A stretch of DNA of 64,000 nucleotides from Burkholderiaceae bacterium (lineage in GTDB: Bacteria; Pseudomonadota; Gammaproteobacteria; Burkholderiales; Burkholderiaceae_C). This document shows, one piece after another, positions 8,372-17,589 of the stretch. The translations under genes were made by a program, and so were the position numbers. The DNA lies in contig JAHCKM010000001.1 in the NCBI GenBank assembly GCA_026125795.1, positions 496,001 through 560,000 on the forward strand. Direction: 5' to 3'. The notes beneath the pieces were generated by a model, which was not told the origin of the DNA, did no database searches, and saw only the letters and a program-made list of their open reading frames with translations. Within the stretch, counting starts at the first letter, position 1. The number at the start of each line of letters is the position of its first letter.

Positions 8372-9108
8372 CGGTGGGCCTTGCCAGTGGTGTTTGCGGC
8401 CGATTGCAGCACGGCGCGAAAGCCGGCGGCCACAAAAGCCACCAGCGCCGGCTGGCGCGCGGGATCGGCCGCACGCGCCGTGCCGCGCGAGAGCCGTTCG
8501 ATGCGCACGTCGGACAGAAAGTGCAGCGCCGCGCCGAGCATGAACTGGTAGCAGCCGGCGACCTCGGCGCGCGTGCGGCGTGGAAACAGCTGCTGCAGCG
8601 CATCGATGAAGGCATGCGCCAGCGGATCGAAGCTGTCGCGCTGCGCCTGCTCGGACTCGGGCGTCGGTGCGGCCAGGTCGCGCGCCGCCATGGCCGCGAA
8701 GTGGCGACCTTCGGGGTCGGCGTGCAGGGCCACCAGCGGTCCGACAAAGGCCTCGATCACGCGCTCCAGCGCATCGGGCGCCGCGGGCTCGGCCATCGCC
8801 TGGGTCAGCAGCGCGCGGCGGCGCTCGATCGACGGACGCCACGATTCGAAGATGGCGTGATACAGCTCGTGCTTGGCGCCGTAGTGATAGCCCACCAGCG
8901 CCAGCGGCACGCCGGCTTCGGCGGCGATGTCGCGGATCGACACCGCGTGGAAGCCGCGCTGGGCGAACAGCTTCTCGGCTGCCAACAGGATCTCCAGGCG
9001 CCGGTTGGGTCCGGGCACGGCCGCGGCTGCGCGTGCCGGCACGCGGCGCGACACCGGCTCGGGCGAACGCGCCGGCCGTGCGGCGGGCGTGGTGCTGCGG
9101 GAGGCCAT
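8368..9108 (-). CDS. TetR-family transcriptional regulator
   Basis: 246 residues. The N-terminal TetR helix-turn-helix spans about 32-80 with RDIAAEAGVPLALVGYHYGA as recognition region, after a Pro/Arg/Ala-rich extension of about 30 residues. The C-terminal part is a ligand-binding helical domain of the CECR-like type. It is transcribed with the cyclase gene and diverges from the Bug receptor and fumarylacetoacetase. A 39-bp palindrome in the 78-bp shared promoter region starts 8 bp from its ATG and is very probably its operator, so both directions are likely controlled together. Confidence 0.9.
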   Translation of the reverse strand: MASRSTTPAARPARSPEPVSRRVPARAAAAVPGPNRRLEILLAAEKLFAQRGFHAVSIRDIAAEAGVPLALVGYHYGAKHELYHAIFESWRPSIERRRALLTQAMAEPAAPDALERVIEAFVGPLVALHADPEGRHFAAMAARDLAAPTPESEQAQRDSFDPLAHAFIDALQQLFPRRTRAEVAGCYQFMLGAALHFLSDVRIERLSRGTARAADPARQPALVAFVAAGFRAVLQSAANTTGKAHR

Positions 9109-9115
9109 GTCATGG

Positions 9116-9154
9116 TTTGTACGGTTGTACAAATAAACTGTACAGACGTACAAA
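9116..9154. promoter_or_regulatory. 39-bp palindromic operator between tetR and the Bug/FahA operon
   Basis: The arms TTTGTACGGTTGTAC (9116-9130) and GTACAGACGTACAAA (9140-9154) are reverse complements except at two positions, giving the pattern TTTGTACGNNTGTAC in both directions. Each arm carries two GTAC boxes, so the site could hold two TetR dimers. It covers nearly the whole divergent promoter, consistent with autoregulation and repression of the rightward operon. Confidence 0.8.
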
Positions 9155-9186
9155 CCCGTACCACGACCCCTCCCGGAGACGCCTTG

Positions 9187-10158
9187 ATGCTGCAACGACG
9201 ACAACTCCTCTCGACGGCCGCTGCGCTCGGTGCATGGCCCTTGTGGGCCGGCGCGCAGACGCCGGAGACGGCGCGTATGCTCACCGGCTTTCCGCCCGGC
9301 GGCACGGTCGACGCGGTGGCGCGCCGCGTGGCCGACAAGCTGCGCGGCACGTATGCCAAGGTGATGCTGGTGGAGAACAAGCCGGGCGCGGGCGGCCGCC
9401 TCGCGGTCGAGGAGCTGAAACGCAGCCCCGCCGACGGCACCACGCTGCTGCTGACGCCGGCGGCGATGGTCACGCTGTACCCGCACCTGTACAGCAAGCT
9501 CGCCTACGGTCTGGCCGATGTCACGCCGGTGAGCGCCGTGACCAGCGTGGTTTTCGGCCTGGCCATCGGCCCGGGCGTGCCCGATTCGGTGAAGACCTTG
9601 ACCGACTTTCTGGCCTGGGCCAAGGCGAATCCGGGCAAGGCCTCGTACGGCTCGCCGGGCGCCGGCTCGCCACCGCACTACGTGGGCGCACTGCTGGACA
9701 AGGAGAGCGGCGTCGCGCTGAATCACGTGCCGTATCGCGGCACGGTGCCCGGCGTGCAGGATCTGCTCGGCGGACAGGTGGCTTCGTTCAGCGGGCCGAT
9801 CGGCGACTACCTGCCGCACGTGAAGACCGGACGCCTGCGCGTGCTCGCCACGTCGGGGCCGAAACGGTCACGCTTCCTTCCGGACGTGCCCACGTTCACC
9901 GAGCAGGGCTTCAAGGCGCTCGAGCAGGTGGAGTGGTACGGCTTCTTCCTGCCCGGCAAGACGGCGCCTGACCTGGTGCAACGCGCGGCGGCGGCGATCC
10001 GTGCCGCGATGAGCGGGCCGGAGATGGCCGATTCGCTGGCGCCCTACGGCCTCGAGGTGGCGATCACGTCGCCGGCGGAGCTGGCACGCGCGGTGCACGA
10101 CGAGCATGCGGCCTGGGCGCCGGTGGTCAAGCGGGTCGGCTTCACGCCGGAGTCGTGA
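9187..10158 (+). CDS. TctC/Bug-family periplasmic solute-binding receptor
   Basis: 323 residues. The signal peptide, about 23 residues, has a twin-arginine-like RRQLL and ends near AGAQ. The mature protein shows Bug hallmarks: FPPGGTVDAVARRVADKL, VENKPGAGG, the YGSPGAGSPPH ligand loop and HVPYRGTVPGVQDLLGGQV. These proteins bind carboxylates for tripartite tricarboxylate transporters or for signalling. No TctA or TctB gene is nearby, as is usual for the many orphan Bug receptors of Burkholderiales. It shares a 4-nt overlap with the fumarylacetoacetase gene, so its ligand may be an aromatic acid or a fumaryl-type product. Confidence 0.9.
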   Translation: MLQRRQLLSTAAALGAWPLWAGAQTPETARMLTGFPPGGTVDAVARRVADKLRGTYAKVMLVENKPGAGGRLAVEELKRSPADGTTLLLTPAAMVTLYPHLYSKLAYGLADVTPVSAVTSVVFGLAIGPGVPDSVKTLTDFLAWAKANPGKASYGSPGAGSPPHYVGALLDKESGVALNHVPYRGTVPGVQDLLGGQVASFSGPIGDYLPHVKTGRLRVLATSGPKRSRFLPDVPTFTEQGFKALEQVEWYGFFLPGKTAPDLVQRAAAAIRAAMSGPEMADSLAPYGLEVAITSPAELARAVHDEHAAWAPVVKRVGFTPES

Positions 10159-11468
10159 GCGCAGACTTGATGCACTTGAATGCGACGCACGACCCGGCGC
10201 TGCGCAGCTGGGTCGAGTCGGCCCAGGCCGCCGCCAACGACTTTCCGATCCAGAACCTGCCGCACGGCGTGTTTCGGCGGCGCGGCATGCAAGAGCCGTT
10301 TCGCGGCGGCGTGGCGATCGGCGAGTGCATCGTCGACATGGCGCAGGCGGCGCTGCTCGACGTGTGGGCACCCGACGCGCGGGCTGCTGCGCAGGCCGCA
10401 GGCGAGGCGACGCTCGATGCGCTGATGGCGCTCGGGCCGGTGCATTGGCACCGATTGCGCGCCGAACTGTCGCGGCTGCTGCGCGCCGGCGCGCCGCAGG
10501 CGTCGCGGCTGCGTGATGCGCTGGTGCCGATGTTCGCTGCCGAGCATGGGCTGCCGGCGCGGGTGGGCGACTACACCGACTTCCTGACCTCGTGGCACCA
10601 CATGGTCAACGCGGGTGCGGTGTTGCAGCCAGGCGCGCCGCCGCTGGCCAACTTCAAGTGGATGCCGATCGCCTACCACGGTCGCAGCTCGACCGTCGAG
10701 GTCAGCGGCGCCGCCGTGCACCGACCGAGCGGCCAGGCGCGCGCGCCCGATGCTCAAGAGCCGCACTTCGGCCCGAGCCGCCGGCTCGACTACGAGCTGG
10801 AGATCGCCGTGTGGATCGGACCCGGCAGCGTGCGCGGACAGCCGATCGCGGTGAACGCCGCGGAGCAGCACGTGTTCGGCCTGGGCCTGCTCAACGACTG
10901 GTCCGCGCGCGACCTGCAGGGTTGGGAGTCGATGCCGCTCGGACCCTTCCTGTCGAAGAACTTTCTCACCACGGTTTCGCCATGGGTCGTCACGCTCGAG
11001 GCGCTGGAGCCGTTTCGTTGCGCGCTGCCGCGCGAACCCGGCGCTGCGCCGGAGTTGCCCTACCTGCGCTCGCCGCGCGCCGACGCGGGCTTCGATCTGC
11101 AGATCGAGGCCTGGCTGCACACGCCGCGTAGCGGGGCCCCGGGCACGCGGCTGTCGCGCTCGAGCTTCCGGCATTCGCATTGGTCGGTGGCGCAGATGGT
11201 GGCGCACCACACCGTGGGCGGCTGTTGCCTGTGCACCGGCGACCTGCTAGGTACGGGCACACAAAGCGGGCCCGGCCCGGGCGAGCAGGGCTGCCTGCTC
11301 GAGCTGAGCCACGGCGGCGCGCGGCCGATCGAGTTGGCCGACGGCGAGCGTCGTGCCTTTCTCGAAGACGGCGACACGATCGTCTTGAAGGCCTGGGGCG
11401 AGCGCGACGGCGCGGCGCGCATCGGGTTTGGCGACTGCCGCGGGACCGTGCGGCCCGCCGCCGGTTGA
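10155..11468 (+). CDS. fahA: Fumarylacetoacetase
   Basis: 437 residues, typical for the family (about 420-435). It cleaves fumarylacetoacetate to fumarate and acetoacetate, the last step of tyrosine/homogentisate breakdown. An N-terminal SH3-like domain precedes the FAH fold. Visible metal and catalytic sites are DYTDFLTSWHH, the YHGRSS loop, LDYELEIAVW (Glu ligands), LLNDWSARDLQGWE and the lysine in FLSKNF. The GTG start overlaps the Bug receptor stop (GTGA). HppD lies convergently 4 bp away; maleylacetoacetate isomerase and homogentisate dioxygenase are not in the window. Confidence 0.93.
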   Translation: MSADLMHLNATHDPALRSWVESAQAAANDFPIQNLPHGVFRRRGMQEPFRGGVAIGECIVDMAQAALLDVWAPDARAAAQAAGEATLDALMALGPVHWHRLRAELSRLLRAGAPQASRLRDALVPMFAAEHGLPARVGDYTDFLTSWHHMVNAGAVLQPGAPPLANFKWMPIAYHGRSSTVEVSGAAVHRPSGQARAPDAQEPHFGPSRRLDYELEIAVWIGPGSVRGQPIAVNAAEQHVFGLGLLNDWSARDLQGWESMPLGPFLSKNFLTTVSPWVVTLEALEPFRCALPREPGAAPELPYLRSPRADAGFDLQIEAWLHTPRSGAPGTRLSRSSFRHSHWSVAQMVAHHTVGGCCLCTGDLLGTGTQSGPGPGEQGCLLELSHGGARPIELADGERRAFLEDGDTIVLKAWGERDGAARIGFGDCRGTVRPAAG

Positions 11469-11472
11469 TGCG

Positions 11473-12549
<1,077 letters not shown>

Positions 12550-12738
12550 GACTTGCTCCTTCGGGGACCGTTTGCAGGTCCGTGGATCGACGTTGGGATC
12601 TACCGCGTTGAACGTCGATTCGTCGGAGGCGCGCACGGCACGCCGCGCACGCTGCGCGCCAGATGGTCGCCGTAGCACAGTGCGTTGCCGGAAGGGCGCA
12701 TGGGCGCGATTCTAGGCTCCGGGAGCTTGCTTCGGCGC

Positions 12739-13284
12739 TCAGGGCCGGTCGGGCGGAATGTTGTCGACGCGCACCAGTGAGCTCCGGTAGCGCGCGCTGC
12801 GCTCGACATAACTCGCGGCGGCGGAGGCCATCATCTTCAGATCGTCATCGGTCAGCTCGCGCACCACCTTGGCCGGCGCGCCGAGGATCAGAGAGCGCGG
12901 CGGAAACTGCTTGCCTTCGGTGACCACCGCGCCGGCGCCCACCAGCGACTGCTCGCCGATCACGGCGCCGTTGAGCACCACCGCCTGGATGCCGATCAGC
13001 GCGCCGTCACCGACGGTGCAGCCGTGCAGCATGGCCTGGTGGCCGATCGACACGTGCGCGCCGATCCTGATCGGGAAGCCCGGGTCCACGTGCAGCACCG
13101 CGCCGTCCTGCACGTTGCTGCCGGCGCCGATCACGATCGCGTCGTTGTCGCCGCGCACGCTGGCGCTGAACCACACGCTGGCCTTGGGGCCGAGCGTCAC
13201 GCGGCCGAGCACGGTGGCGTTGTCGGCCACGTAGGCATCGGCGGCAACGTCCGGGGTGGAGCGCTCGAAGCTGTAGATCGCCAT
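12739..13284 (-). CDS. Gamma-carbonic-anhydrase-like hexapeptide-repeat protein
   Basis: 181 residues forming a left-handed beta-helix: repeated hexapeptides such as VLGRVTLGPKASV, IGAGSNVQDGAVLHVD and IGIQAVVLNGAVIGE. The histidines in AVLHVD and GHQAMLHGC match the zinc ligands of gamma-class carbonic anhydrases (YrdA/PaaY-like branch). PaaY-type members act as thioesterases in phenylacetate clusters, but this gene stands 12 kb from the paa genes. A C-terminal helix completes the family length. The 189-bp interval to hppD holds no recognisable feature. Confidence 0.88.
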   Translation of the reverse strand: MAIYSFERSTPDVAADAYVADNATVLGRVTLGPKASVWFSASVRGDNDAIVIGAGSNVQDGAVLHVDPGFPIRIGAHVSIGHQAMLHGCTVGDGALIGIQAVVLNGAVIGEQSLVGAGAVVTEGKQFPPRSLILGAPAKVVRELTDDDLKMMASAAASYVERSARYRSSLVRVDNIPPDRP

Positions 13285-13362
13285 CGGGGTGTCTCTCCTG
13301 TCGGCACATTGTGCCGCCCGCGCCGGACACCAGTAGCATCGCGGCCAAGGAGAGTCAGACCC

Positions 13363-14535
13363 ATGAGCTTGCGTCAACGGTTCGGACGTGCGTTGCGGCT
13401 GGGCGTCATTGGCGGCGGGCCGGGCTCGTGGATCGGCCAGATGCACCGCGGAGCCGCCGAGATGGACGGCTGGTTCCGCGTCACCGCCGGCGTGTTCTCG
13501 AGCGACCCGTCCAGGTCGCGCGAGGCCGGCATCGGCTTCGGGCTCGACGCGGCGCGTTGCTACGGCACGGTGGACGAGATGCTGCGCGCGGAGAAACAGC
13601 GCGCCGACGGCATCGACGCGGTGGCGATCATGACGCCCAACGACACACACCATCCGTATGCCGCCGCGGCTTTGGATGCCGGGCTCGACGTGATCTGCGA
13701 CAAGCCGATCACGATCACGCTGGCGCAGGCGCAAGACCTCGCGGCGCGCGTGAAGTCCCACCAGCGGCTGTTCGCGATCGCGCACGGCTACAGTGCCTAC
13801 CCGATGACGCGCCATGCGCGCGAGCTGGTGCGCCACAACACCATCGGTGCCATCCGGCTGGTGCAGGTGGAGTACATCCAGTTCGCGCTCGCCACGCGCG
13901 TCGAGGACGGGCCGCAGAACAACCGCCTGCGCTGGCTGCTCGACCCGCAGCGCAGCGGGCTGGCGCTGGTGATGAGCGCGATCGGCTGCCATGCGCAGCA
14001 CCTGGCCTGTTTCGTCAGCGATCAGCGCGTTGCGCGCGTGGCCGCCGATGTCGGCGCCCTGGTGCCCGGCCGTCGCGTGACCGACCACGTGTCCGCGCTG
14101 CTGGAGTTCGAAGGCGGCGCACGCGGCACCTTCACCGTGACGCAGGCCGCAGCGGGCGGCGAGAACGACATCCGGCTGCGCGTGTACGGCGAGAAGGGCC
14201 TCATCGACTGGTCGCACCGCGAGGCGAGCTACCTCAAGCTCGCGCTGCACGGCGAGCCGGTGCGCACGATCGGGCGCGGCGATGCCTACCTGCCGCCCGA
14301 GATCATCGCCGCCGGCCGCACGCCGCGCGGCCATCCCGAGGGGCTGCGCGAGGCGTTTGCCAACATCTATGCCGAGATCGCGCAGGAGCGCATGGCGCGC
14401 GCGCTCGGCGACGACCTGGCGCCGCTGCCGTATCCGCGCATCGAAGATGGCGTGCACACCATGGCCTTCATCGAGGCCTGCCTGGCGTCGCACGCCAGCG
14501 GCCGCTGGGCCGAAGTGGCGTCCGCCGCGGGCTGA
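13363..14535 (+). CDS. Gfo/Idh/MocA-family oxidoreductase
   Basis: 390 residues. The N-terminal NAD(P)-binding motif is LGVIGGGPGSWIGQMHRGA (about 13-31), followed by MTPNDTHHPYAAAALDAGL and the catalytic-lysine motif CDKPITITLAQA. The C-terminal domain carries the ADVGALVPGRR and GEKGLIDWSHRE segments seen in inositol and sugar dehydrogenases of this family. It presumably oxidises a cyclitol, sugar or sugar acid. The gene is 58 bp upstream of a GntR regulator on the same strand, with a hairpin and a palindrome between them. Confidence 0.88.
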   Translation: MSLRQRFGRALRLGVIGGGPGSWIGQMHRGAAEMDGWFRVTAGVFSSDPSRSREAGIGFGLDAARCYGTVDEMLRAEKQRADGIDAVAIMTPNDTHHPYAAAALDAGLDVICDKPITITLAQAQDLAARVKSHQRLFAIAHGYSAYPMTRHARELVRHNTIGAIRLVQVEYIQFALATRVEDGPQNNRLRWLLDPQRSGLALVMSAIGCHAQHLACFVSDQRVARVAADVGALVPGRRVTDHVSALLEFEGGARGTFTVTQAAAGGENDIRLRVYGEKGLIDWSHREASYLKLALHGEPVRTIGRGDAYLPPEIIAAGRTPRGHPEGLREAFANIYAEIAQERMARALGDDLAPLPYPRIEDGVHTMAFIEACLASHASGRWAEVASAAG

Positions 14536-14536
14536 C

Positions 14537-14561
14537 GCCGCGCCGTTTGACGGCGCGCGGC
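14537..14561 (+). terminator. Terminator-like hairpin after the MocA-family gene
   Basis: GCCGCGCCG-TTTGA-CGGCGCGCGGC can form a stem of about nine G+C pairs two bases after the stop codon. No U-run follows, so it would be an imperfect intrinsic terminator or a transcript-stabilising end. Confidence 0.4.
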
Positions 14562-14572
14562 GATGCTCGTAT

Positions 14573-14584
14573 TCTGTATACAGA
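14573..14584. promoter_or_regulatory. Candidate GntR operator
   Basis: TCTGTATACAGA is a perfect 12-bp palindrome 9 bp upstream of the GntR start codon. Its TGTATACA core is of the kind bound by FadR/VanR-subfamily GntR regulators, and the position suggests autorepression of the gntR-phyH-SAF operon. Confidence 0.6.
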
Positions 14585-14593
14585 GTTCAGCCG

Positions 14594-15283
14594 ATGACCG
14601 TCCAGCTCGTCAAGCTTGACAGCGCTCCCGATCTCGTCGACCGGGTCTATCGCGCGTTGCTTGATGCGATCTGCGACGGCACGCTCGCGCCCGGTGCGCG
14701 CATCACGCAGGAGGAGGTGGCCGAGCAACTCGCCGTCTCGCGCCAGCCGGTGCTGCAGGCGCTGCGCCTGCTCAAGCAGGACCGTTTCGTGCTCGACGCG
14801 CCGGGGCGCGGCGTGCTGGTGGCGCCGCTCGATGCCGACAGCGTGGTGCACCTGTACCAGGTGCGCGTGGCGCTCGACGTGCTGGCCGTGCGCCTGGCGG
14901 CGTCGCGGCGGGCGCGCCTGGACCCGGCGTTGATCGAGCAGGGCCGCAAGGCGGCGCGCGGCAAGAGCGTGCAGGCGATGATCGATGCCGACCTCGCCTT
15001 CCACGACGCGATCTATGCCGCATCGGGCAACCCGTGGATCGAGCAGAGCGCGCACCACCACTGGCGCCACCTGCGCCGCGTGATGGGCGCGGTGCTGCAG
15101 CAGTCTAGGGGCCGCGCCACGGTGTGGGACGAACACGAGGCGATCGCGGCGGCGATCGCGGCGGGCGACGGCGCGCGCGCCGAGCGCCTGGCGGCCGATC
15201 ACGGCCGGCGCGCCAGCGAGAACCTTGCCGGCCAGCTCGCGCAGATGTTGAACGAAGCCCAGGTTCAAGGAGCCCAACGATGA
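14594..15283 (+). CDS. GntR-family regulator, FadR/VanR (FCD) subfamily
   Basis: 229 residues. The winged helix at about 10-75 includes ITQEEVAEQLAVSRQPVLQA and the wing LDAPGRGVLVAP. The FCD effector domain follows (about 85-215), with the metal-ligand pattern D..FH in DADLAFHDAIY and the later EHEAIAAAI. FCD regulators commonly sense organic acids. It begins an operon: its stop overlaps the next start by 4 nt (ATGA). A perfect palindrome directly upstream suggests autoregulation. Confidence 0.9.
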   Translation: MTVQLVKLDSAPDLVDRVYRALLDAICDGTLAPGARITQEEVAEQLAVSRQPVLQALRLLKQDRFVLDAPGRGVLVAPLDADSVVHLYQVRVALDVLAVRLAASRRARLDPALIEQGRKAARGKSVQAMIDADLAFHDAIYAASGNPWIEQSAHHHWRHLRRVMGAVLQQSRGRATVWDEHEAIAAAIAAGDGARAERLAADHGRRASENLAGQLAQMLNEAQVQGAQR

Positions 15284-16161
15284 GACTGACACCGCAGCAG
15301 CTCGAGCAATTCGACCGCGACGGCTATCTGTTCTTTCCCGGCCAGTTCAGCCCGCAGGAGACCCGGGTGCTGACCGATGCCGTGCCCGCGCTCTATGCGC
15401 GCCGCGAGGTCTACAACGTGCGCGAGAAGGGCAAGGACGCGGTGCGCACCAACTTTGCGGCGCACCTCTACAGCAAGCCGTTCGCCACCCTGGCGCGCCA
15501 TCCGCGCATGGTGCAGCCGGTGATGGACCTGTTCGGCGAGCCGGTCTACATGCACCAGTTCAAGATCAACGGCAAGGCCGCCTTCGACGGCGACGTGTGG
15601 CAGTGGCACCAGGACTACGGCACCTGGCGCAACGACGACCTGATGCCGACCGAGCGCGCGATGAACGTGGCGATCTTTCTCGACGACGTCAACGCGTACA
15701 ACGGGCCGCTGATGTTCATCCCCGGCAGCCACAAGCGCGGCGTGATCGACGCGCAACACGACACCACGACGACCAGCTACCCGCTGTGGACGATCGACGG
15801 CGCGCTGATCACGCAGCTCGTGGAGCGAGCCGGCGGCAAGAACGGCGGCATCGTCAGCCCCACGGGACCTGCCGGCTCGATGATCCTTTTCCACAGCTGC
15901 CTGGTGCACGCGTCGGGCAGCAACCTGTCGCCGTGGCACCGCGTCAGCGTGTACCTGAGCCTGTGCGCGGTCAGCAACCACATCCGGCGCTTCAAGCGGC
16001 CGGAGTACATCGCGCACCGCGACTTCGCGCCGATCGAGCTGCTGCCCGACGATTGTCTGCTCAAGGACTACCCGGTCGCGCTGCCGTGGAAGGACGGCAT
16101 GCCGGCGAGCGCGCTCGAGACCTCGAGCGTGCCGATCGATCGATCGATGCAGGCCGCCTGA
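15280..16161 (+). CDS. Phytanoyl-CoA dioxygenase (PhyH/EctD) family protein
   Basis: 293 residues of the Fe(II)/2-oxoglutarate oxygenase fold. The facial triad is visible: His110 and Asp112 in WQWHQDYGTW, distal His210 in LVHASGSN, plus an Arg for 2-oxoglutarate in WHRVSVY. FIPGSHKRG is the typical strand before the distal part. Family members hydroxylate phytanoyl-CoA, ectoine, phosphonates and various natural compounds; no substrate can be assigned here. It is translationally coupled to gntR and followed after 17 nt by a SAF-domain dehydrogenase, so it likely performs the first oxidative step of that cluster. Confidence 0.87.
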   Translation: MRLTPQQLEQFDRDGYLFFPGQFSPQETRVLTDAVPALYARREVYNVREKGKDAVRTNFAAHLYSKPFATLARHPRMVQPVMDLFGEPVYMHQFKINGKAAFDGDVWQWHQDYGTWRNDDLMPTERAMNVAIFLDDVNAYNGPLMFIPGSHKRGVIDAQHDTTTTSYPLWTIDGALITQLVERAGGKNGGIVSPTGPAGSMILFHSCLVHASGSNLSPWHRVSVYLSLCAVSNHIRRFKRPEYIAHRDFAPIELLPDDCLLKDYPVALPWKDGMPASALETSSVPIDRSMQAA

Positions 16162-16178
16162 AACCGCGGAGGCACACC

Positions 16179-17531
16179 ATGAGCTTGTATGCCCAATTGC
16201 AGCAACGCGCCGCGCAAGGCAAGCCGGTGCGCGTGGGCCTGATCGGCGCCGGCAAGTTCGGCTCGATGTACCTGGCGCAGATCCCGCGCACGCCGGGCGT
16301 GCACCTGGCCGGCATCGCAGATCTCTCGCCCGCCCATGCGCGCGCCAACCTCACGCGTGTGGGCTGGGCGCCGGAGCGCACGCAGGTGTCGTCGCTCGAC
16401 TCCGCCTTGAAGGAGGGCACCACGCACGTCGGCGACGACTGGCGTGCGCTGGTGCGCCATCCCGCCATCGACGTGATCGTCGAGTGCACCGGGCATCCGA
16501 TCGCGGCGGTCGACCACTGCCTCGAAGCGTTCGCGCAGCACAAGCACGTGGTCAACGTGACCGTCGAGGCCGACGCCTTCTGCGGCCCGCTGCTCGCGCG
16601 CGAGGCCGAGAAGGCCGGGGTCGTGTACTCGCTCGCGTTCGGCGACCAGCCGGCGCTGATCTGCGACCTGGTCGACTGGGCACGCACCTGTGGCTTTCCG
16701 GTGGTGGCGGCGGGTCGCGGCCACAAGTGGCTGCCGCACTACAGCGAATCGACGCCCGACACCGTGTGGAACCACTGGGGCCTGACGCAGGAGCAAGCCG
16801 CACGCGGCGGCCTGAACCCCAAGATGTTCAACAGCTTTCTCGACGGTTCCAAGCCGTCGATCGAAAGCACCGCGGTGGCCAACGCCACCGGCCTTGGCGT
16901 GCCGAGCAACGGCCTGCTGTTTCCGCCGGCCAGCGTGGAAGACATTCCGTTCGTCACGCGGCCGCGGAGCGTTGGCGGCGTGCTGGAGCGCAAGGGCATG
17001 GTCGAGGTGATCAGCTCGCTCGAGGCCGACGGCCGCGCGATCCCGTACGACATCCGCATGGGCGTGTGGGTCACGGTCGAGGCCGAAACCGAGTACATCA
17101 GGAACTGCTTCGAGGAATACAAGGCGCACACCGATCCGAGCGGCCGCTACTTCACGCTGTACAAGCGCTGGCACCTGATCGGCCTCGAGGTCGGGATGTC
17201 GGTGGCCAGCGTGGCGCTGCGCGGCGAGCCCACCGGCGTGGCCACCGGCTGGTTCTCCGACGTGGTGGCCACCGCCAAGCGCGACCTGCAGCCCGGCGAG
17301 GTGCTCGATGGCGAGGGCGGCTACACCGTGTGGGGCAAGCTGCAGCCAGCAGCCAAGTCCGCCGCGATGGGCGGCTTGCCGCTCGGGCTGGCGCACAACG
17401 TGAAGCTGCTGCGCCCGGTGCGCAAGGGCCAGTGCCTGACGTGGGCTGACGTTGCGATGGACACATCGTCGCGTGCGTACACGGTGCGACGCCAGATGGA
17501 GCAGATGTTCGCGCCGGCGCCAGCACGCTAG
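16179..17531 (+). CDS. NAD(P)-dependent oxidoreductase with C-terminal SAF domain (homoserine dehydrogenase-like)
   Basis: 450 residues. The Rossmann N-terminus has VRVGLIGAGKFGSMY (about 18-32) and VIVECTGHPIAAVDH. The middle resembles the homoserine dehydrogenase catalytic domain, and the C-terminus (about 365-440) is a SAF domain with KRDLQPGEVLDGEGGYTVWG. Such proteins are widespread in carbohydrate and sugar-acid catabolic clusters, but their reactions are mostly unassigned. A good GGAGG-like site precedes the ATG at 16179. It follows the PhyH gene and precedes a ketopantoate-reductase-like gene by 58 bp. Confidence 0.85.
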   Translation: MSLYAQLQQRAAQGKPVRVGLIGAGKFGSMYLAQIPRTPGVHLAGIADLSPAHARANLTRVGWAPERTQVSSLDSALKEGTTHVGDDWRALVRHPAIDVIVECTGHPIAAVDHCLEAFAQHKHVVNVTVEADAFCGPLLAREAEKAGVVYSLAFGDQPALICDLVDWARTCGFPVVAAGRGHKWLPHYSESTPDTVWNHWGLTQEQAARGGLNPKMFNSFLDGSKPSIESTAVANATGLGVPSNGLLFPPASVEDIPFVTRPRSVGGVLERKGMVEVISSLEADGRAIPYDIRMGVWVTVEAETEYIRNCFEEYKAHTDPSGRYFTLYKRWHLIGLEVGMSVASVALRGEPTGVATGWFSDVVATAKRDLQPGEVLDGEGGYTVWGKLQPAAKSAAMGGLPLGLAHNVKLLRPVRKGQCLTWADVAMDTSSRAYTVRRQMEQMFAPAPAR

Positions 17532-17552
17532 TCGCGTTCGCTTTGGGCCATA

Positions 17553-17585
17553 CTGCCTCGGGCATCACGCCCAGCCTCGAGGCAG
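17553..17585 (+). promoter_or_regulatory. Hairpin that could mask the next ribosome-binding site
   Basis: CTGCCTCG (17553-17560) pairs with CGAGGCAG (17578-17585), with an inner GGGC/GCCC pairing in the loop. The right arm contains the GAGG Shine-Dalgarno sequence of the gene starting at 17590. It could act as a partial terminator or reduce translation of that gene. Confidence 0.4.
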
Positions 17586-17589
17586 CTTC

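Noticed and set aside
9187-10158. A tripartite tricarboxylate transporter
   Set aside because: Only the binding receptor is present; no TctA or TctB membrane gene is found near it.
15597-17531. A longer 644-codon version of the SAF-domain dehydrogenase
   Set aside because: The added N-terminus lies inside the PhyH gene in another frame and has no protein character; the ATG at 16179 has a ribosome-binding site and begins the Rossmann domain correctly.
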